Assembly (NCBI GenBank): GCA_951812995.1
Contig: CATOTD010000014.1
Coordinates: forward strand, 1-64,000
Reading direction: 5' to 3'
Length of the DNA: 64,000 nt
DNA from: an uncultured Gammaproteobacteria bacterium
Lineage (GTDB): Bacteria > Pseudomonadota > Gammaproteobacteria > Eutrophobiales > Eutrophobiaceae
Below, piece by piece: positions 20,665 through 32,033 of the stretch. A model generated the notes under the pieces. It had not been told where the DNA came from. It saw nothing but the letters and a program-made list of their open reading frames with translations, and searched no databases. Each line of letters begins with the position of its first letter. Position 1 is the stretch's first letter. The position numbers and the translations under genes were made by a program.

Positions 20665-22049
20665 GAGTTATAACCGAATCTGGTGTCTGAATAAATTTAA
20701 AGTATGCGGCGTGCCTTGCTGGAATCGGTTTTGTCTAGCAATCAAAAGTAACAAGAGGAGCACGCCACACATGACAAAAGATACTGTGATTAATCTGGGT
20801 ACACCAGAGGATATTGACCCGTTGACTGGATTGCTACGTAGCGGTGCCAAACAGCTGATAACAGAAGCGATTCAGGCGGAGTTGGCCGAGTTGATGGCAA
20901 GTTTTGATAATCAGAAAACGAGTGAAGGCAGACAGCGTGTTGTGCGCAATGGCTATCACCCAGAACGAGAAGTATTGACCGGTGTTGGCAAAGTACCAGT
21001 GTCGGTGCCAAAGATCCGTAGCCGAGAAGGCGAGCCTGAGAGCTTCCAATCGTTAATAGTGCCTCCTTACATCCGGCGCACAGCGACCCTGGACGCGGCG
21101 ATTCCCTGGCTTTATTTGCAGGGTGTTTCGAGTGGTCAGATGCAGAGCGCCCTGGAAGTGATTGTCGGGCCTGATGCCAAGGGCTTATCCGCCAATGCAG
21201 TTGGTCGCCTGAAACGTCAGTGGGAATCAGAGTACAAAACCTGGAGTACACGTTCAGTGACTGACGAATGGGTCTATATCTGGGCTGATGGCATCTACAG
21301 TGGTCTTCGAGGTGACGATGGTTGATTGTGTTGTCTGGTCATCATTGGCGTGAACAGCCGCGGTCAGAAGCACTTCCTGGCAATTAAGGATGGTGTCAGG
21401 GAATCGAAGCAGAGCTGGTGAGAAGTCTTGTTGTCGTTGAAACAGCGAGGTTTAAACCAACCACCGAAGCTGGCGATTGGCGACGGTGCTCTGGGATTCT
21501 GGGTAGCATTGGAAGAAGTCTATCCTGAGACAACAGCACAACGCTACTGGATGCATAAGACCGGTAATGTACTGAACTATCTGCCGAAGTCTGTCCAGGA
21601 GAAAGCGAAACAAGGGCTACATGACATTTGGATGGCAGAGGGGCGCACTGATGCAGAGAAGGCATTTGATGCATTTGAGGAACGTTTTGGTGTCAAGTAT
21701 CCCAAGGCAGTGGCATGCTTATCGAAAGACCGTGATGCGTTGCTGGCATTTTATGACTTTCCAGCAGAGCACTGGACCCACATCAGGACAACGAATGTCA
21801 CCCCGTCGAGTTTTGCCACAATCCGGCACAGGACACGGCAAGCGAAAGGTCGTATCACACGAATAACGATGCTGACGATGATCTACAAGATGGGATTATG
21901 CGCAGAAGATTCCTGGCGCAAACTGCGAGGCTTCAGACACCTGGCCAAGGTGATTGGAGGCGTGAAGCTTAAAGATGGAATCGAAGTAACTGAGAACGAC
22001 AAGGCAACCGCATGATTAACTTGTCAGACACTACTTTTGACAATAGCTC
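20665..22049 (+). mobile_element. IS256-family element (type 2), copy D, 1385 bp, full length
   Basis: Terminal repeats are GAGTTATAACCGAATC at 20665 and, on the other strand, GAGCTATTGTCAAAAG at 22049. The transposase starts at 20771 (MTKDTVINLGTPEDIDP) and reads to a TGA at about 21325 (CGA to TGA in the GDDGR block). A second in-frame TGA lies after SKQSW. The C-terminal part is open from 21428 to 22015. It is more diverged from A-C (LMASFDNQKTSEGRQR). No target duplication is visible; truncated IS5 lies to the left and 10-bp repeats to the right. Confidence 0.88.
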
Positions 22050-22136
22050 TGTGGGTTGAGATGGACCAGGTTGGGTCAAGCTGGAACCAGGCTGAGTCGG
22101 ATGTGGTTGGGTCAAGCTGGGTCGGGCGTAGGTAAG
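22050..22136. repeat. 10-bp degenerate repeat cluster (TGGGTCAAGC type)
   Basis: A run of imperfect decamers such as TGGGTCAAGC, TGAGTCGGAT and TGGGTCGGGC directly abuts the right end of IS256 copy D. The same repeat family occurs at 36.26-36.59 kb and 39.45-39.51 kb. There is no gene here. Confidence 0.7.
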
Positions 22137-22312
22137 TAACACTTTAGTGCAAAGTGTCTCAGAATATATGAGATAGAAGATAAAACAACACCATTTTTCA
22201 AACTTAGCCTTAAAGAATAAGGCAGAAGGCATAGCGTGATGGTTTATAAAAGATTATGCTTCTGATTTGAGGGCAATTATTTTACTCTTAACAGTTACTT
22301 GCTTTAGGCAAC

Positions 22313-23408
22313 CTCTATTAATGCAATCACTTTCCAATTTATTGGCTCAGAGAGGTTAAAAAAACCAATTTGATCCAAAAAGCCGGTAGTCTCCGTACAG
22401 CCCTGTTCTCGGCTTTACTTTGTTTTCAAGACGCACTGACCCGTGCCAGAAAGCATAAACGCCTCATATTGTACCTTAGATTCATCAAACCGATATGCAT
22501 GCTTGTGCGCGTAATGCCAATGCAAGGAACCGCTTTGCGGCGTAAATTGCGCTGTGCTCCAAACACAGGTTCGACCCGACTACGCTAGCCTTGCCCTTGA
22601 GAAACGCTGCTTTTTCCTCTGACCGATAGGCACTGTCAGCCCAGACATCTTTACTGGTATTGCTGTCATCTGGCAGGTCGGCAAAAACCTGCGCATCATG
22701 GACGCTGGCATCAGTGACCTGATAGTCACTAATCAGCTTGTTGTCATGGTCTATCTGGATGTGGTTCTTGTAAGCAAAATGGCTGCGGCTATGTTGCTTC
22801 GTCCAGCGGGCCTCGGTATCTTTCTGACACCCTTTGTTATCGCACCAGGACAGCGCCTGCCTTAATCCGTGCATTGTCTTCCCAACGGTTACGCGGCAAC
22901 AGTGCCGGAATGATCGAGGAGGCAACTATCTGATCCTTGCGAGCGATATAAGCAGCCTGGTTCAACGACAACTGCTCAAACAACAATGCCATCAGACCCA
23001 GCACCGCTAACCGATGCTTGAATGCCCAGCAGGTTTTGGCATCAGCGACTCGTTGCTGGCTAGCAAGACCCAGAAACTGCTGGAAACTGCTACGGTCTTC
23101 GATTTGGTATCCCAACTGAGCATCGCTAAGACCATACAGATTTTGCACAAGCAGTCCCTTGAACATCATCACTACGTCTGTTGGGCGTTGCCCGCCTGAC
23201 GCTTACGTTGTTTCTCATGAACCTTGTTCAACAACGACCGAAAAGATTCCCAGTCAACCGTCTTTTCCAGTTCAGGCAGAGGATTACCCAACTGTTTGAG
23301 ACGATAGTCTTGAAGATTAAACAGGAAACCGAAAATGTCATTGCTCATGGAAGTTTCTTTGTCAGTTTGGAAACTTCAACATTGTACCAAATAGCGTAAT
23401 TAATAGAG
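22313..23408 (-). mobile_element. IS5-family element (type 2), copy 1
   Basis: The ends are short inverted repeats CTCTATTAAT (22313 and, inverted, 23408). The transposase starts near 23349 (MSNDIFGFLFNLQDYRLKQ). It shifts frame just before TDVVMMFKGLLVQNLYG (two stops follow in the original frame) and again around 22840. The C-terminal half carries the catalytic region NHIQIDHDNKLISDYQVTD and SVHDAQVFADLPDDS. It is inactive. It cuts the 5' part of a host gene whose remainder begins at about 23413. Confidence 0.85.
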
Positions 23409-23412
23409 ATGC

Positions 23413-23679
23413 TCTGAAGTAAAAAATAAAATTGGAAGTATTGTTGCTATTAAAGCTGATCTGGAAAGAATTAGTGGGATATTACAAAGAAATAAAAAAG
23501 AGTCATCTTTTCAGTGTGGCATAATTGCTTATTACACATCATGTTGTGATAGCAAAGGGATTCCTGCAAAAGAACACCCCAAGAGAATAATTGATAATAT
23601 TAAGAAAGGTGCAGTTGAACTTCTGAGCGGGAAAAGCACGGTTGAATCGTATAATAAAATGTGGGGGCATGTGAATTGA
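23413..23679 (+). pseudogene. C-terminal fragment of an unknown protein, cut by IS5
   Basis: An open frame of 88 codons without its own start, running from the IS5 edge to TGA at 23677-23679. It reads IGSIVAIKADLERISGILQR, then QCGIIAYYTSCCDSKGIP and VESYNKMWGHVN. AT-rich codon use differs from the G-rich DNA that follows. I recognise no family. The N-terminal part was probably lost through the IS5 insertion and later rearrangement. Confidence 0.55.
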
Positions 23680-23898
23680 TCATTCGGGATGAGGCGGAAT
23701 AAGGTGGCATGGGATGAAATGAAAATGTTTTTATGCCAAGTGTTTAAGAAGCCCATAGAAGCCGGAACGAAGGGCGAAAAAAGGACGCGTTTTCGGGCTG
23801 GTTTTCGGGCTTGATTTTGGGCACAAAATTGGGTCAGGTACGGGCCGATTTTTAGGCTAAAAACGGTCGCCGATTTTGCGGCGGATTCTTGGTTTCAG
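23680..23898. repeat. Low-complexity G-rich stretch with decamer-like repeats
   Basis: Begins with GGATGAGGCGGAATAAGGTG, the same style of decamer as at 53.73 kb, and continues with repeated TTTTCGGGC words. From 23815 the frame of the next gene is already open with plausible coding sequence (WAQNWVRYGPIFRLK), but no ATG or GTG is seen. Confidence 0.5.
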
Positions 23899-24591
23899 TT
23901 GTCCGGAAATATCGGACAACTGGTTGTGAATTGGTCGCATCGGTCTGGAATCGCAGGCGAGGGTGGGGCTGGTGACTACAAAGGTTGGGTTGGTACTACA
24001 GATGATCCATATCAAAAAGTACGACATCGAACTAATCGCCTAGGCAAACGTTATGCAATGTTGTGGAAAGAAGGCACCAGCACCAATGCATATAATATTG
24101 GTTCTTATAGTAACCCTAATTTTACAGCTATACTTTTATCAAATAACGTCAAGCCAAATGCTGGGCATGATTGGGTTTGGTGGGTGAGTAATAATGCGGA
24201 TCAATATCATAGCCAAAACGGCGAGGCTTTGTTGAGGCGTTTTTATGCTGAACGATATCCACACCGCAGAATAAACAGGGTTGTTGATGATGCATTTAAT
24301 AGAAAAGGGATTTATTACTATGTTCGTCCCGATCTCCCTGATTATAAAGATTCAGCTACATTTGCATATACCGCTGGCGATACTTGGGTCGATGGGTTTG
24401 AAATATCACCATTAACACCAATTACAAACAAAGCAACAGATCAAAATGTAATAGGTGACAATGCCACCGCCAGCGTTAAAATTATGGGCAACACTTACGC
24501 CGCCAGAAAAACTTCTGATGAGGCCGCTTGGCGAGCGGCCTGGATGAGGTATATATGGAATTCAAACGCTAAGGAACATCTAATCAATTAA
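23899..24591 (+). CDS. Unknown protein, about 230 residues, start uncertain
   Basis: Open frame with a TTG as first possible start at 23899. Coding-like sequence extends about 28 codons further upstream with no start codon, so the 5' end may be lost. The product has many aromatic residues, with blocks GHDWVWWVSNNADQYHSQ, RRINRVVDDAFNRKGIYYY and WMRYIWNSNAKEHLIN. There are no membrane segments. A 10-bp inverted repeat (CAGTTGTCCG, loop GAAATAT, CGGACAACTG) spans 23896-23922, over the presumed start. I do not recognise the family; a secreted or phage-derived module is possible. Confidence 0.5.
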   Translation: MSGNIGQLVVNWSHRSGIAGEGGAGDYKGWVGTTDDPYQKVRHRTNRLGKRYAMLWKEGTSTNAYNIGSYSNPNFTAILLSNNVKPNAGHDWVWWVSNNADQYHSQNGEALLRRFYAERYPHRRINRVVDDAFNRKGIYYYVRPDLPDYKDSATFAYTAGDTWVDGFEISPLTPITNKATDQNVIGDNATASVKIMGNTYAARKTSDEAAWRAAWMRYIWNSNAKEHLIN

Positions 24592-24718
24592 GGATTTTCA
24601 AGCAAGTGGGCATCACTGTGCTCGATAGTAGCGAGCATTGAACGTCTTGCTCATTACTCTCTTTCATTTCTCTTGTCCCGGCCTACTGTTTTCAGCTATA
24701 GCCCCTATTCCAGGCGTA

Positions 24719-25518
24719 CTAAGCCACTGATAGCCGTAATAATTGTTTCTTTGATAGCATAAGATTAATCAGGGCACAGTGGGCAAACAGGTGGTCCGCA
24801 TTCTTGCCTGGCCCTTTGAATCTGACTTTGGTAAATCCATATTGTCGCTGCATGATATGAAAGACATGCTCAACCTTGGCACGGACTTTGGATTTGTGCC
24901 GGTTTTTAGCCTTGTCCTGTTCGGTCAGTTTGCGGTGACGTGAGCCTTTGACCTGGGTGTAGTCTTTTGCCTTGGGGTCATTATCCTTGAGTACGGATTG
25001 CTGACCCGCATAGGCACTATCTCCCCAAAGACGGGTCTCTTCTCCATGCAGTAGGTCTCCAAGTACCTGTGAGTCGTGGACATGGGCTGGTGTGGCAACA
25101 ACAGAGTGTATCAGTTTGGTTTTGCTATCCACACCGATGTGCGCCTTCATGCCAAAGTACCATGGCTTGCCTTTTTTGGTCTGATGCCTATCAAGATCAC
25201 GGGTTTTGCTTTTGTTCTTGGTGGCGGTAGGCGCATTGATGATGGTCGCATCAACAATAGTGCCTTCTGGATACTTTCATGCTGTTTTCCTCCAGATAGA
25301 CGGCAACAGCATCAAACAGGGCAACTCCGAGGTTGTTCTCCTCCAGCAGATGACGGAATTTACAGCGGGTGGTTGCATCTGGCACGGGTTCCATGCCCAC
25401 CGGACGGCGACCAGCAGGGGTTGGGGTAATGAGGCTCAATTACTGCAGTCAGCGCTTGCCAGGGAATGAGCTGATTCATCTCTTCGAGAAATATCTCTTT
25501 GCGTGTCTGCTTGCGGTA
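24719..25518 (-). mobile_element. IS5-family element (type 3), decayed remnant
   Basis: The N-terminal piece ([16 protein letters not shown], near 25470) is joined after a deletion to [20 protein letters not shown], then after frame changes to VDATIINAPTATKNKS. The long C-terminal piece (24719-25150) runs from MKAHIGVDSKTKLIHSVVAT to RAKVEHVFHIMQRQYGF, where the catalytic Glu is kept. It ends at about 25518 inside the 3' end of a TupA-like gene. Confidence 0.82.
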
Positions 25519-26309
25519 TTATCGCATATTATGGCATTAATCAGAGGTTTCTTAATGATTGCTTGTGCTTTGGCACCCGTTAAAAACTTAATGTATTGTT
25601 CTGCCAGCCGATTATTGACGTGACTATGGCGTTTCGGATTAACCGCAATCACATGGTAGGGGTTATATAAGACAGCGTCGCCCTGGTATTGAATAGTCAG
25701 ATTTATTTTATCTTTAAAGGCTAGGTAAGTGCCACGATCCGTTAGTGTGTATGCTTGCATGTCGTCTGCCAATAACAATACCGATGCCATGCCTGCGCCT
25801 GCTTGTACGTACCAGTCTGGTTTAGGCCATAGATTATTGTCTTGCCAAAGCAATAATTCTTTTTGATGTGTGCCGGAGTTGTCACCTCTTGAAATAAATT
25901 GACTACCCGCAGTATAGATATTATTGAATGCATCAAATATAGAATTTGCCCGCATTGTATTTGCTGGATCATTTGCCGGACCCAGCAAAATGAAATCATT
26001 ATGCATCACTGGATAACGTTTAATCCCATGCCCCGCACTTATAAACTGCGCCTCATCTTCTGGAACATGCGTCAACAATACATCAACATCACCCTGTTCG
26101 CCCAAACGCAAAGCTTGGCTGGAACTGGTTGTAATAATATTGATTTTTACACGGTGTTCTTTTTCAAAAACTGGATTTAATAATGACATTAAACCAGAAT
26201 TTTCTGTTGTCGTTGTTATCGCCAGACGTAACGTGTTGGCTTCAGCATGTGTCAAAGAAAATATTGAACACAAGAACAACGCCATGTTGAGTTTTCGGAT
26301 AATCTGCAT
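25476..26309 (-). pseudogene. tupA: TupA-like tungstate/molybdate-type substrate-binding protein, 3' end replaced
   Basis: Start at ATG 26309 (MQIIRKLNMALFLCSIFSLTHA, shown by its signal peptide). The body matches the tungstate ABC transporter binding protein family: TTTTENSGLMSLLNPVFEK, DVDVLLTHVPEDE, SRGDNSGTHQKE, YTLTDRGTYLAFKDK and NPYHVIAVNP. Only the last 15-20 residues are abnormal: after the IKKPLIN block the frame runs into an IS5 remnant ([11 protein letters not shown]). Loss of that end may or may not abolish function. The tupB/tupC partners are not in the window. Confidence 0.8.
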
Positions 26310-26398
26310 AATTTTATCACATGATAATGCAACGTCTTTGCTTGACTTGAATATTATAGTAATTATGCTTTTAGCGAGTACGAAAACAAACCACTCGG

Positions 26399-26566
26399 AT
26401 GAAGACTGAAATTGCAACAAATATTAATGGCTATCAGAAAACCCGTAAATTTAAATTACTGATGGATGCTATCTTTAAGCATGCGGGCCTGGATCAATCA
26501 CAGACATATTTCGCCCTGGCATTGTATTCACGGCTATACGGAAAAACCATAGAACGTGTCGCTTAA
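26399..26566 (+). CDS. Small ORF, 55 residues, unknown
   Basis: Starts MKTEIATNINGYQKTRKF and ends LYGKTIERVA, between the divergent tupA-like gene and miaB. No clear Shine-Dalgarno sequence precedes it and no family is recognised. It may be a leader ORF or a gene remnant. Confidence 0.3.
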   Translation: MKTEIATNINGYQKTRKFKLLMDAIFKHAGLDQSQTYFALALYSRLYGKTIERVA

Positions 26567-26602
26567 CTAGCTCCTTTTTAACCGCTGTAAACTGGATAAT
26601 TA

Positions 26603-27958
26603 ATGCACCAAAAACTATACATCAAGACCCTGGGATGTCAGATGAACGAGTACGATTCAGCCAAAATGGCAGACGTTCTCCAAACAACTCATCAGATGAT
26701 CCGTACAGCAGATCCGGCAACAGCCGACCTGATCTTGCTAAATACCTGTTCTATCAGAGAAAAGGCGCAGGAGAAAGTATTCTCGCAACTCGGCCGTTGG
26801 CGGCCCTACAAGAAGCGCAATCCAGACCTGATCATAGGTGTTGGTGGTTGTGTTGCAAGTCAGGAAGGTGCTGCCATACTCAAGCGGGCACCGTTTGTGG
26901 ACATAGTCTTTGGTCCACAAACATTACACCGCTTGCCAAAGATGTATTCTGAGATCAGAAAAAACCGAAAATCGATCGTTGATATTTCATTTCCCGAGAT
27001 TGAAAAATTTGACAATCTGCCGGTGCCAAAGGCCGCAGGATCAAGTGCGTTTGTGTCAATCATGGAAGGTTGCAGTAAATATTGCAGCTTCTGCGTCGTA
27101 CCTTACACGCGTGGCGAAGAAGTCAGCCGTCCGTTTGATGATGTCATCGCAGAAGTATTCGAACTCGCAGAACAAGGCGTGCGCGAAGTTAATCTTCTAG
27201 GGCAAAATGTAAATGCCTACCGTGGCATCATGGATACGGGTCAAATTGCAGATCTCGCGTTACTTATTGAGTATGTCGCTGCTATCGAAGGTATTGATCG
27301 CATTCGGTTTACCACCTCACATCCGCTTGAATTTTCCGATAGCTTGATTGAAGTATATAATCGTGTACCCGAACTGGTGAGTCATCTACATCTGCCTGTA
27401 CAAAGTGGTTCAGATAGGATCTTGGCATTGATGAAACGTGGACATACCCGGCTTGAGTATAAAAACAAGATTAAACGCCTACGTGCGGCAAGACCTGGTT
27501 TAAGTATGTCATCTGATTTTATAATTGGGTTCCCGGGTGAAACAGACGAAGATTTTGCAGATACAATGAACTTGATAAATGATATTGGTTTTGATCAATC
27601 CTTTAGTTTTATCTATAGCCAGCGACCAGGAACGCCAGCGGCCAGCCTGCCAGATGACACGCCAATGCAAACCAAGAAAAAACGTCTGGCAATATTGCAA
27701 ACACGCATAAACCAAAAAGCGGCTGAGATTAGTGCCGCTATGGTGGGCAGTATTCAGACTATCCTTGTTGAAGGACAATCAAAAAAAGACCCGCAACAGC
27801 TTCGCGGTAGAACAGAGAATAATCGAGTTGTTAATTTCATCGGGCCATCGAATTTAACAGGAAACTTTGTTGATATTCAGATCACCGAAGCATTATCCAA
27901 TTCACTACGGGGTACATTGCCTGGCTCTGTGCGGCTTGATCAAGTTGCCAATCGTTAA
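26603..27958 (+). CDS. miaB: tRNA-2-methylthio-N6-dimethylallyladenosine synthase MiaB
   Basis: A 451-residue radical SAM methylthiotransferase that adds the methylthio group to i6A37 of tRNAs. The N-terminal cluster cysteines lie in [19 protein letters not shown] and GGCVASQ. The radical SAM cysteines are in [32 protein letters not shown] and the C-terminal TRAM domain ([20 protein letters not shown]) are also present. It is intact and of normal length. In many gammaproteobacteria miaB is followed by phoH and ybeY; here an IS5 element separates it from a broken phoH. Confidence 0.97.
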   Translation: MHQKLYIKTLGCQMNEYDSAKMADVLQTTHQMIRTADPATADLILLNTCSIREKAQEKVFSQLGRWRPYKKRNPDLIIGVGGCVASQEGAAILKRAPFVDIVFGPQTLHRLPKMYSEIRKNRKSIVDISFPEIEKFDNLPVPKAAGSSAFVSIMEGCSKYCSFCVVPYTRGEEVSRPFDDVIAEVFELAEQGVREVNLLGQNVNAYRGIMDTGQIADLALLIEYVAAIEGIDRIRFTTSHPLEFSDSLIEVYNRVPELVSHLHLPVQSGSDRILALMKRGHTRLEYKNKIKRLRAARPGLSMSSDFIIGFPGETDEDFADTMNLINDIGFDQSFSFIYSQRPGTPAASLPDDTPMQTKKKRLAILQTRINQKAAEISAAMVGSIQTILVEGQSKKDPQQLRGRTENNRVVNFIGPSNLTGNFVDIQITEALSNSLRGTLPGSVRLDQVANR

Positions 27959-28022
27959 ATCATCAATATTTTAGACAACTATCAATACTATATTTGCCAA
28001 CGACTTATTACTTGAGCCAACT

Positions 28023-29321
28023 GGAGACCTCGAACAACGCTGATTCTGGATGGGTTTTGACGCGAGCACCAGTCGTTGTCACCCGCATAGTGGGTGTGAA
28101 GGTCAAGGTCGGTGGTATTTGAGGCTGTGTTGCGCTGTTTGGGACTGCCAGGGCGGGTATTTCCGGAATTTGGGCGGAGTCAGGCTGTGGCCTGTCGTCG
28201 CTCGTGGAAGATGAGACGGCGGAAGTTGTAGCTCAGGTTGGCCATGGTCATGCGGACCTTCGCACGGGTTTGGCCGATTGAGCGGATGGTCAGAGCCATG
28301 GGCCCTTTCTCGTAGCCGAACACAGGCGCGGATGGCGGAGCGTGTCGCGTTGCCCCGACGAATATGCCTGGCCATGGGTTTGCCGCGTGGCTTCTTGCGG
28401 TGAATGTGTGAGCGGTACCCTTGCGCCTTCAGCCAAGCCTCATTCCTGGCCGAACGGTACCTGGTATCGGCCCAAACCGCCTTCGAGCTGTTTGTCTCGT
28501 CCAGAACCGAGGAGCGTTCATGCCCGTCGTAGCGAGCCGCATTCGTGCCAGTCTCACCCCGGATGAAGCGCCATTTGCGGTCAATGGACACGTGGTTCTT
28601 GTACCCAAAGTGCGGAACCGAAATATCGACAAGGCCAGTATCCTCCTCACCCTCCTTGGTCGTCTTGGCCTTTGAATACTTGACCGTCCAACGCGCATCG
28701 GTGTCTTTCTGCGCTGCCTTGGACAGATCATCGGGCCAGATGTCAGACGCGGCCTCACCTGCCTTGGCGCGCGCTTTCTCTGCTTTCGTCATCCGCTGGC
28801 GCGGGGCAAAGACCAACGTGGCATCCACAATCTGACCGCCGGTCGGTTTGTATTCCCGCGCGCAGAGCTGAGCTTCAAACGCGGCAAACAGGGCCTTGAA
28901 GACACCCGCCTAGGTCAGCTTCTCTCTGAAAAGCCAGATCGTCTTCTGATCAGGTGTCGGCTCCCCGATTTGAAATCCCAGGAACCGTAGCCAACTGAAA
29001 CGGTCACGAATGAGAAACTCCATCCGCTCATCGCTCAGATTGTGCATCAAGGCCAACACCAGCACCTTGAACATCACAACGGCATCATAGGGTGGGCGAC
29101 CACCTTTGGGACGTTCCCCATAGCCAAGCGCTTCAACAAGAACTGGGCGAAACACTTCGAAATCAACGTGCCGCTCCAAAACCTCAAGCGGATCTCCCAT
29201 CGCCGAAAGCCGCGCCAAATGATCCGTCAAATCAAACAATCCAGGTGCGTGCATAAACAAAATCCTCCCACATCAAGTGAATCAGATCGTACCACAAAAT
29301 GTACGGTTTTTAGAGGCTTCC
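28023..29321 (-). mobile_element. IS5-family element (type 1), copy 3, 1299 bp
   Basis: Same length and ends as copy 1 (GGAGACCTCG at 28023, GGAAGCCTCT inverted at 29321). The transposase starts at 29260 and again meets an amber TAG after EKLT (28910-28912). The same C-terminal deletion removes the residues where VEHxF would be. It has inserted between miaB and phoH and removed the first codons of phoH. Confidence 0.92.
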
Positions 29322-29322
29322 A

Positions 29323-29855
29323 GCTGATAACCAGCGCTTGTCTAATTTATGTGGCCCGATGAATCAACATCTACGGCAAGTTGAGCGCTATTTGGGTGTG
29401 GAAATCAATAATCGTGGTAACCGTTTCCATTTTAGCGGTAATCTTAAATCTATTGAACTGACGCAACAGCTACTCAAAGAAATGTATGCTGTTACAGCAG
29501 TCGAGTCATTATCAACAGAACGTGTATATCTATACTTGCAGAGCATTCAGATTGAAGATGAACTTGAAGAAGATGTCGCTGATGAAATTGTCATAAAAAC
29601 AAAATGCGGTCTAATTCGAGGCCGCACCCGCAGGCAAAAACGTTATCTTTCTAATATACAAAAACACGATGTTAATTTTGGCATAGGTCCGGCTGGAACA
29701 GGAAAAACCTATCTGGCTGTAGCCTGTGCAATTGCAGCTATGGAGCAGGATCGTGCGCAAAGATTGGTATTGGTAAGACCGGCTGTCGAGGCAGGAGAAA
29801 AGCTGGGTTTTCTACCAGGTGATCTGGTACAAAAAGTCGATCCTTATTTGCGGTA
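29323..29855 (+). pseudogene. phoH: PhoH/YbeZ ATPase, truncated at both ends by IS elements
   Basis: The frame is already coding at the IS5 edge: ADNQRLSNLCGPMNQHLRQ aligns with residues about 13-30 of E. coli YbeZ. It continues through the Walker A motif GIGPAGTGKTYLA and RPAVEAGEKLGFLPGD to VDPYLR. There it stops at the end of an IS481 element (29856), followed by a non-homologous tail. The first dozen codons and the whole second half (Walker B, sensor regions) are missing. Two independent insertions therefore destroyed this gene. ybeY and lnt, usual neighbours, are not present. Confidence 0.92.
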
Positions 29856-30831
29856 TGGAACCTACATAAGGTTGTTCATGGCAATGTCTATCCGAGAGAT
29901 GGGTGGTTGATTGTCTATACTGCCGTGAGGTCGATGCCGGTTGTAGTCATGAATCCACGGTAGTAGTGCTTTGGCCCTAAGATGAGAAGTTTGATAACGC
30001 ATCGCATAGGCCACTCTCTGAGCATTGTTTGTATGCATCGCTCGGCCTTGCCGTTGGTTCTTGGTGTGTAAGGCCGAGTAAACAGGTGGGCGATACCCAT
30101 GGCCTTGAGTACGATGCTGAAGAACTTTGCTCAATACCCCGAGCCATAGTCGGTCATCACCTGCTCAATCTGTATGCCCATTGATTCATAGTAGGCTTTC
30201 ACGCTCTTGAAGAACGCGGTCACACGCTCTTTGCGTTCATCGGGCAGAATCTCAGCGTAACTGAGTCGGGAATGAGCATCGATGCAGATGTGTATGTACT
30301 CCCAGCCAGCCCCTGCAAACGGCTTACCTTTGTGAACACCGGTGACTCGAGTGAACCTGGATAAGACCGCTCATAGCGATTATTGGGTTTAGCGGGTGCA
30401 AGCGCGGAGCGTTTGTTTAGACCGAGTCGTCTGCGGTGCGAAGACATTGTGGCGGGGTCGAGCCGACATTCCTGGCAATCCGCTCCATGGTCCGGCGGTG
30501 CTTACGTAGCAAAGAGGTTTGGCGGACTTGCCTATTTGTCAGTGCTCTGGGATGGCGGCTGACTGGCCGAGAACCACTATCTTCCAGGCCTGCCAGACCT
30601 TCCTTCTCAAATCGATTGTTCCACTTCAATACAGTGTGAGTTGACGTATGAAACTCTTGCGCCACCTGGGTCGCTGAAAAACCAGGTTGTTGGGCTCATC
30701 TGACCATACTCAGTCAACCTTCCGGTGTCAATGGGGCATGCTTGTGTACGTTCATGCGGGTTTCTGTTGACCCTATTGGTTTGGTCACTTATATAATCTC
30801 TCACATGGCTCGCATGAATAACCTATTTCCA
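29856..30831 (-). mobile_element. IS481-family element, copy 1
   Basis: The ends are TGGAACCTACATAAGG at 29856 and, inverted, TGGAAATAGGTTATTC at 30831. The transposase reads from MNVHKHAPLTPEG near 30758, with stop codons in the helix-turn-helix region, then VAQEFHTSTHTVLKWNNRFE. Later pieces match IS481 integrase segments (AIGHLFTRPYTPRTNGKAE-type, DYNRHRPHGSIDNQPP). It is inactive. It abuts broken phoH on the left and half of an IS3 element on the right. Confidence 0.85.
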
Positions 30832-30974
30832 GATTACAGCTAGCCAATCACCCGCCTTGAATACAAATCAAGCATTACGGCCAGATATAACCACCCTTCT
30901 GAAGTCCAGATGTAGCTTATGTCCATCGCCCACTTCTGGTTCAGACGCTCCGCTGTGAAGTCTCGCTTCAGGAA
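30832..30974 (-). mobile_element. IS3-family element, middle part of orfB, left half
   Basis: Read on the minus strand, it gives [20 protein letters not shown], then [18 protein letters not shown], the start of the IS3 integrase domain. It ends at the 5' end of IS481 copy 1. The continuation of the same domain is found 2.7 kb away on the opposite strand (33596-33914). Confidence 0.85.
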
Positions 30975-32033
30975 TCTCTATTAATTACGTTATTTGGTAC
31001 AATGTTGAAGTTTCCAAACTGACAAAGAAACTTCCATGAGCAATGACATTTTCGGTTCTCTGTTTAATCTTCAAGACTATCGTCTCAAACAGTTGGGTAA
31101 TCCTCTGCCTGAACTGGAAAAGACGGTTGACTAGGGAGCTTTTCGGTCGTTGTTGAACAAGGTTCATGAGAAACAACGTAAGCGTCAGGCGGGCAACGCC
31201 CAACAGACGTAGTGATGATGTTCAAGGGACTGCTTGTGCAAAATCTGTATGGTCTTAGCGATACTCAGTTGGAATACCAAATCGAAGACCGTTGCAGTTT
31301 TCAGCAGTTTCTGGGTCTTGCTAGCCAGCAACGAGTCGCTGATGCCAAAACCTGCTGGGCATTCAAGCATCGGTTAGCGGCGCTGGGTCTGATGGCATCG
31401 TTGTTTGAGCAGTTGTCGTTGAACCAGGCGGCTTATATCGCTCGCAAGGATCAGATAGTTGCCTCCTCAATCATTCCGGCACTGTTGCCGCGTAACCTTC
31501 GGGAATACAATGCCCGGATTAAGGCAGGCACTGTCCCTGCCCGCTGGACGAAGAAACATAGCCGTAGCCATTTTGCTTACAAGAACCACATACAGATAGA
31601 CCATGACAACAAGTTGATTCGTGACTATCAGGTCACTGATGCCAGCGTCCATGATGCGCAGGTTTTTGCCGACCTGCCAGATGACAGCAATACCAGTAAA
31701 GATGTCTGGGCTGACAGTGCCTATCGGTCAGAGGAAAAAGTAGCGTTTCTCAAGGCGCAAGGTAAGCGCACGCGCTCCAAAGTTCGTAGTCGGGTCGAAC
31801 CTGTGTTTGGAGCACAGCGCAATTTACACCGCAAAGCGGTTCCTTGCATTTGCATTACGCGAACAAGCATGCATATCGGCTTGATGAATCTAAGGTACAA
31901 TATGAGGCGTTTATGCTTTCTGGCACGGGTCAGTGCGTCTTGAAAACGAAGTAAAGCCGAGACAAGGGCTGTACGGACACTACCGGCTTTTTGGGTCAAA
32001 TTGGTTTTTTTAACCTCTCTGAGCCAATAAATT
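30975..32033 (+). mobile_element. IS5-family element (type 2), copy 2, 3'-truncated
   Basis: Starts with CTCTATTAATTACG. The transposase begins at 31036 (MSNDIFGSLFNLQDYRLKQ), with a TAG after KTVD and the same frame change before VVMMFKGLLVQNLYG as copy 1. The rest is open from 31212 to 31943, including VRSRVEPVFGAQRNLHRK with the catalytic Glu, although a segment is deleted around 31535. The right end is cut at 32034 by a type 1 IS5 insertion. Confidence 0.85.
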
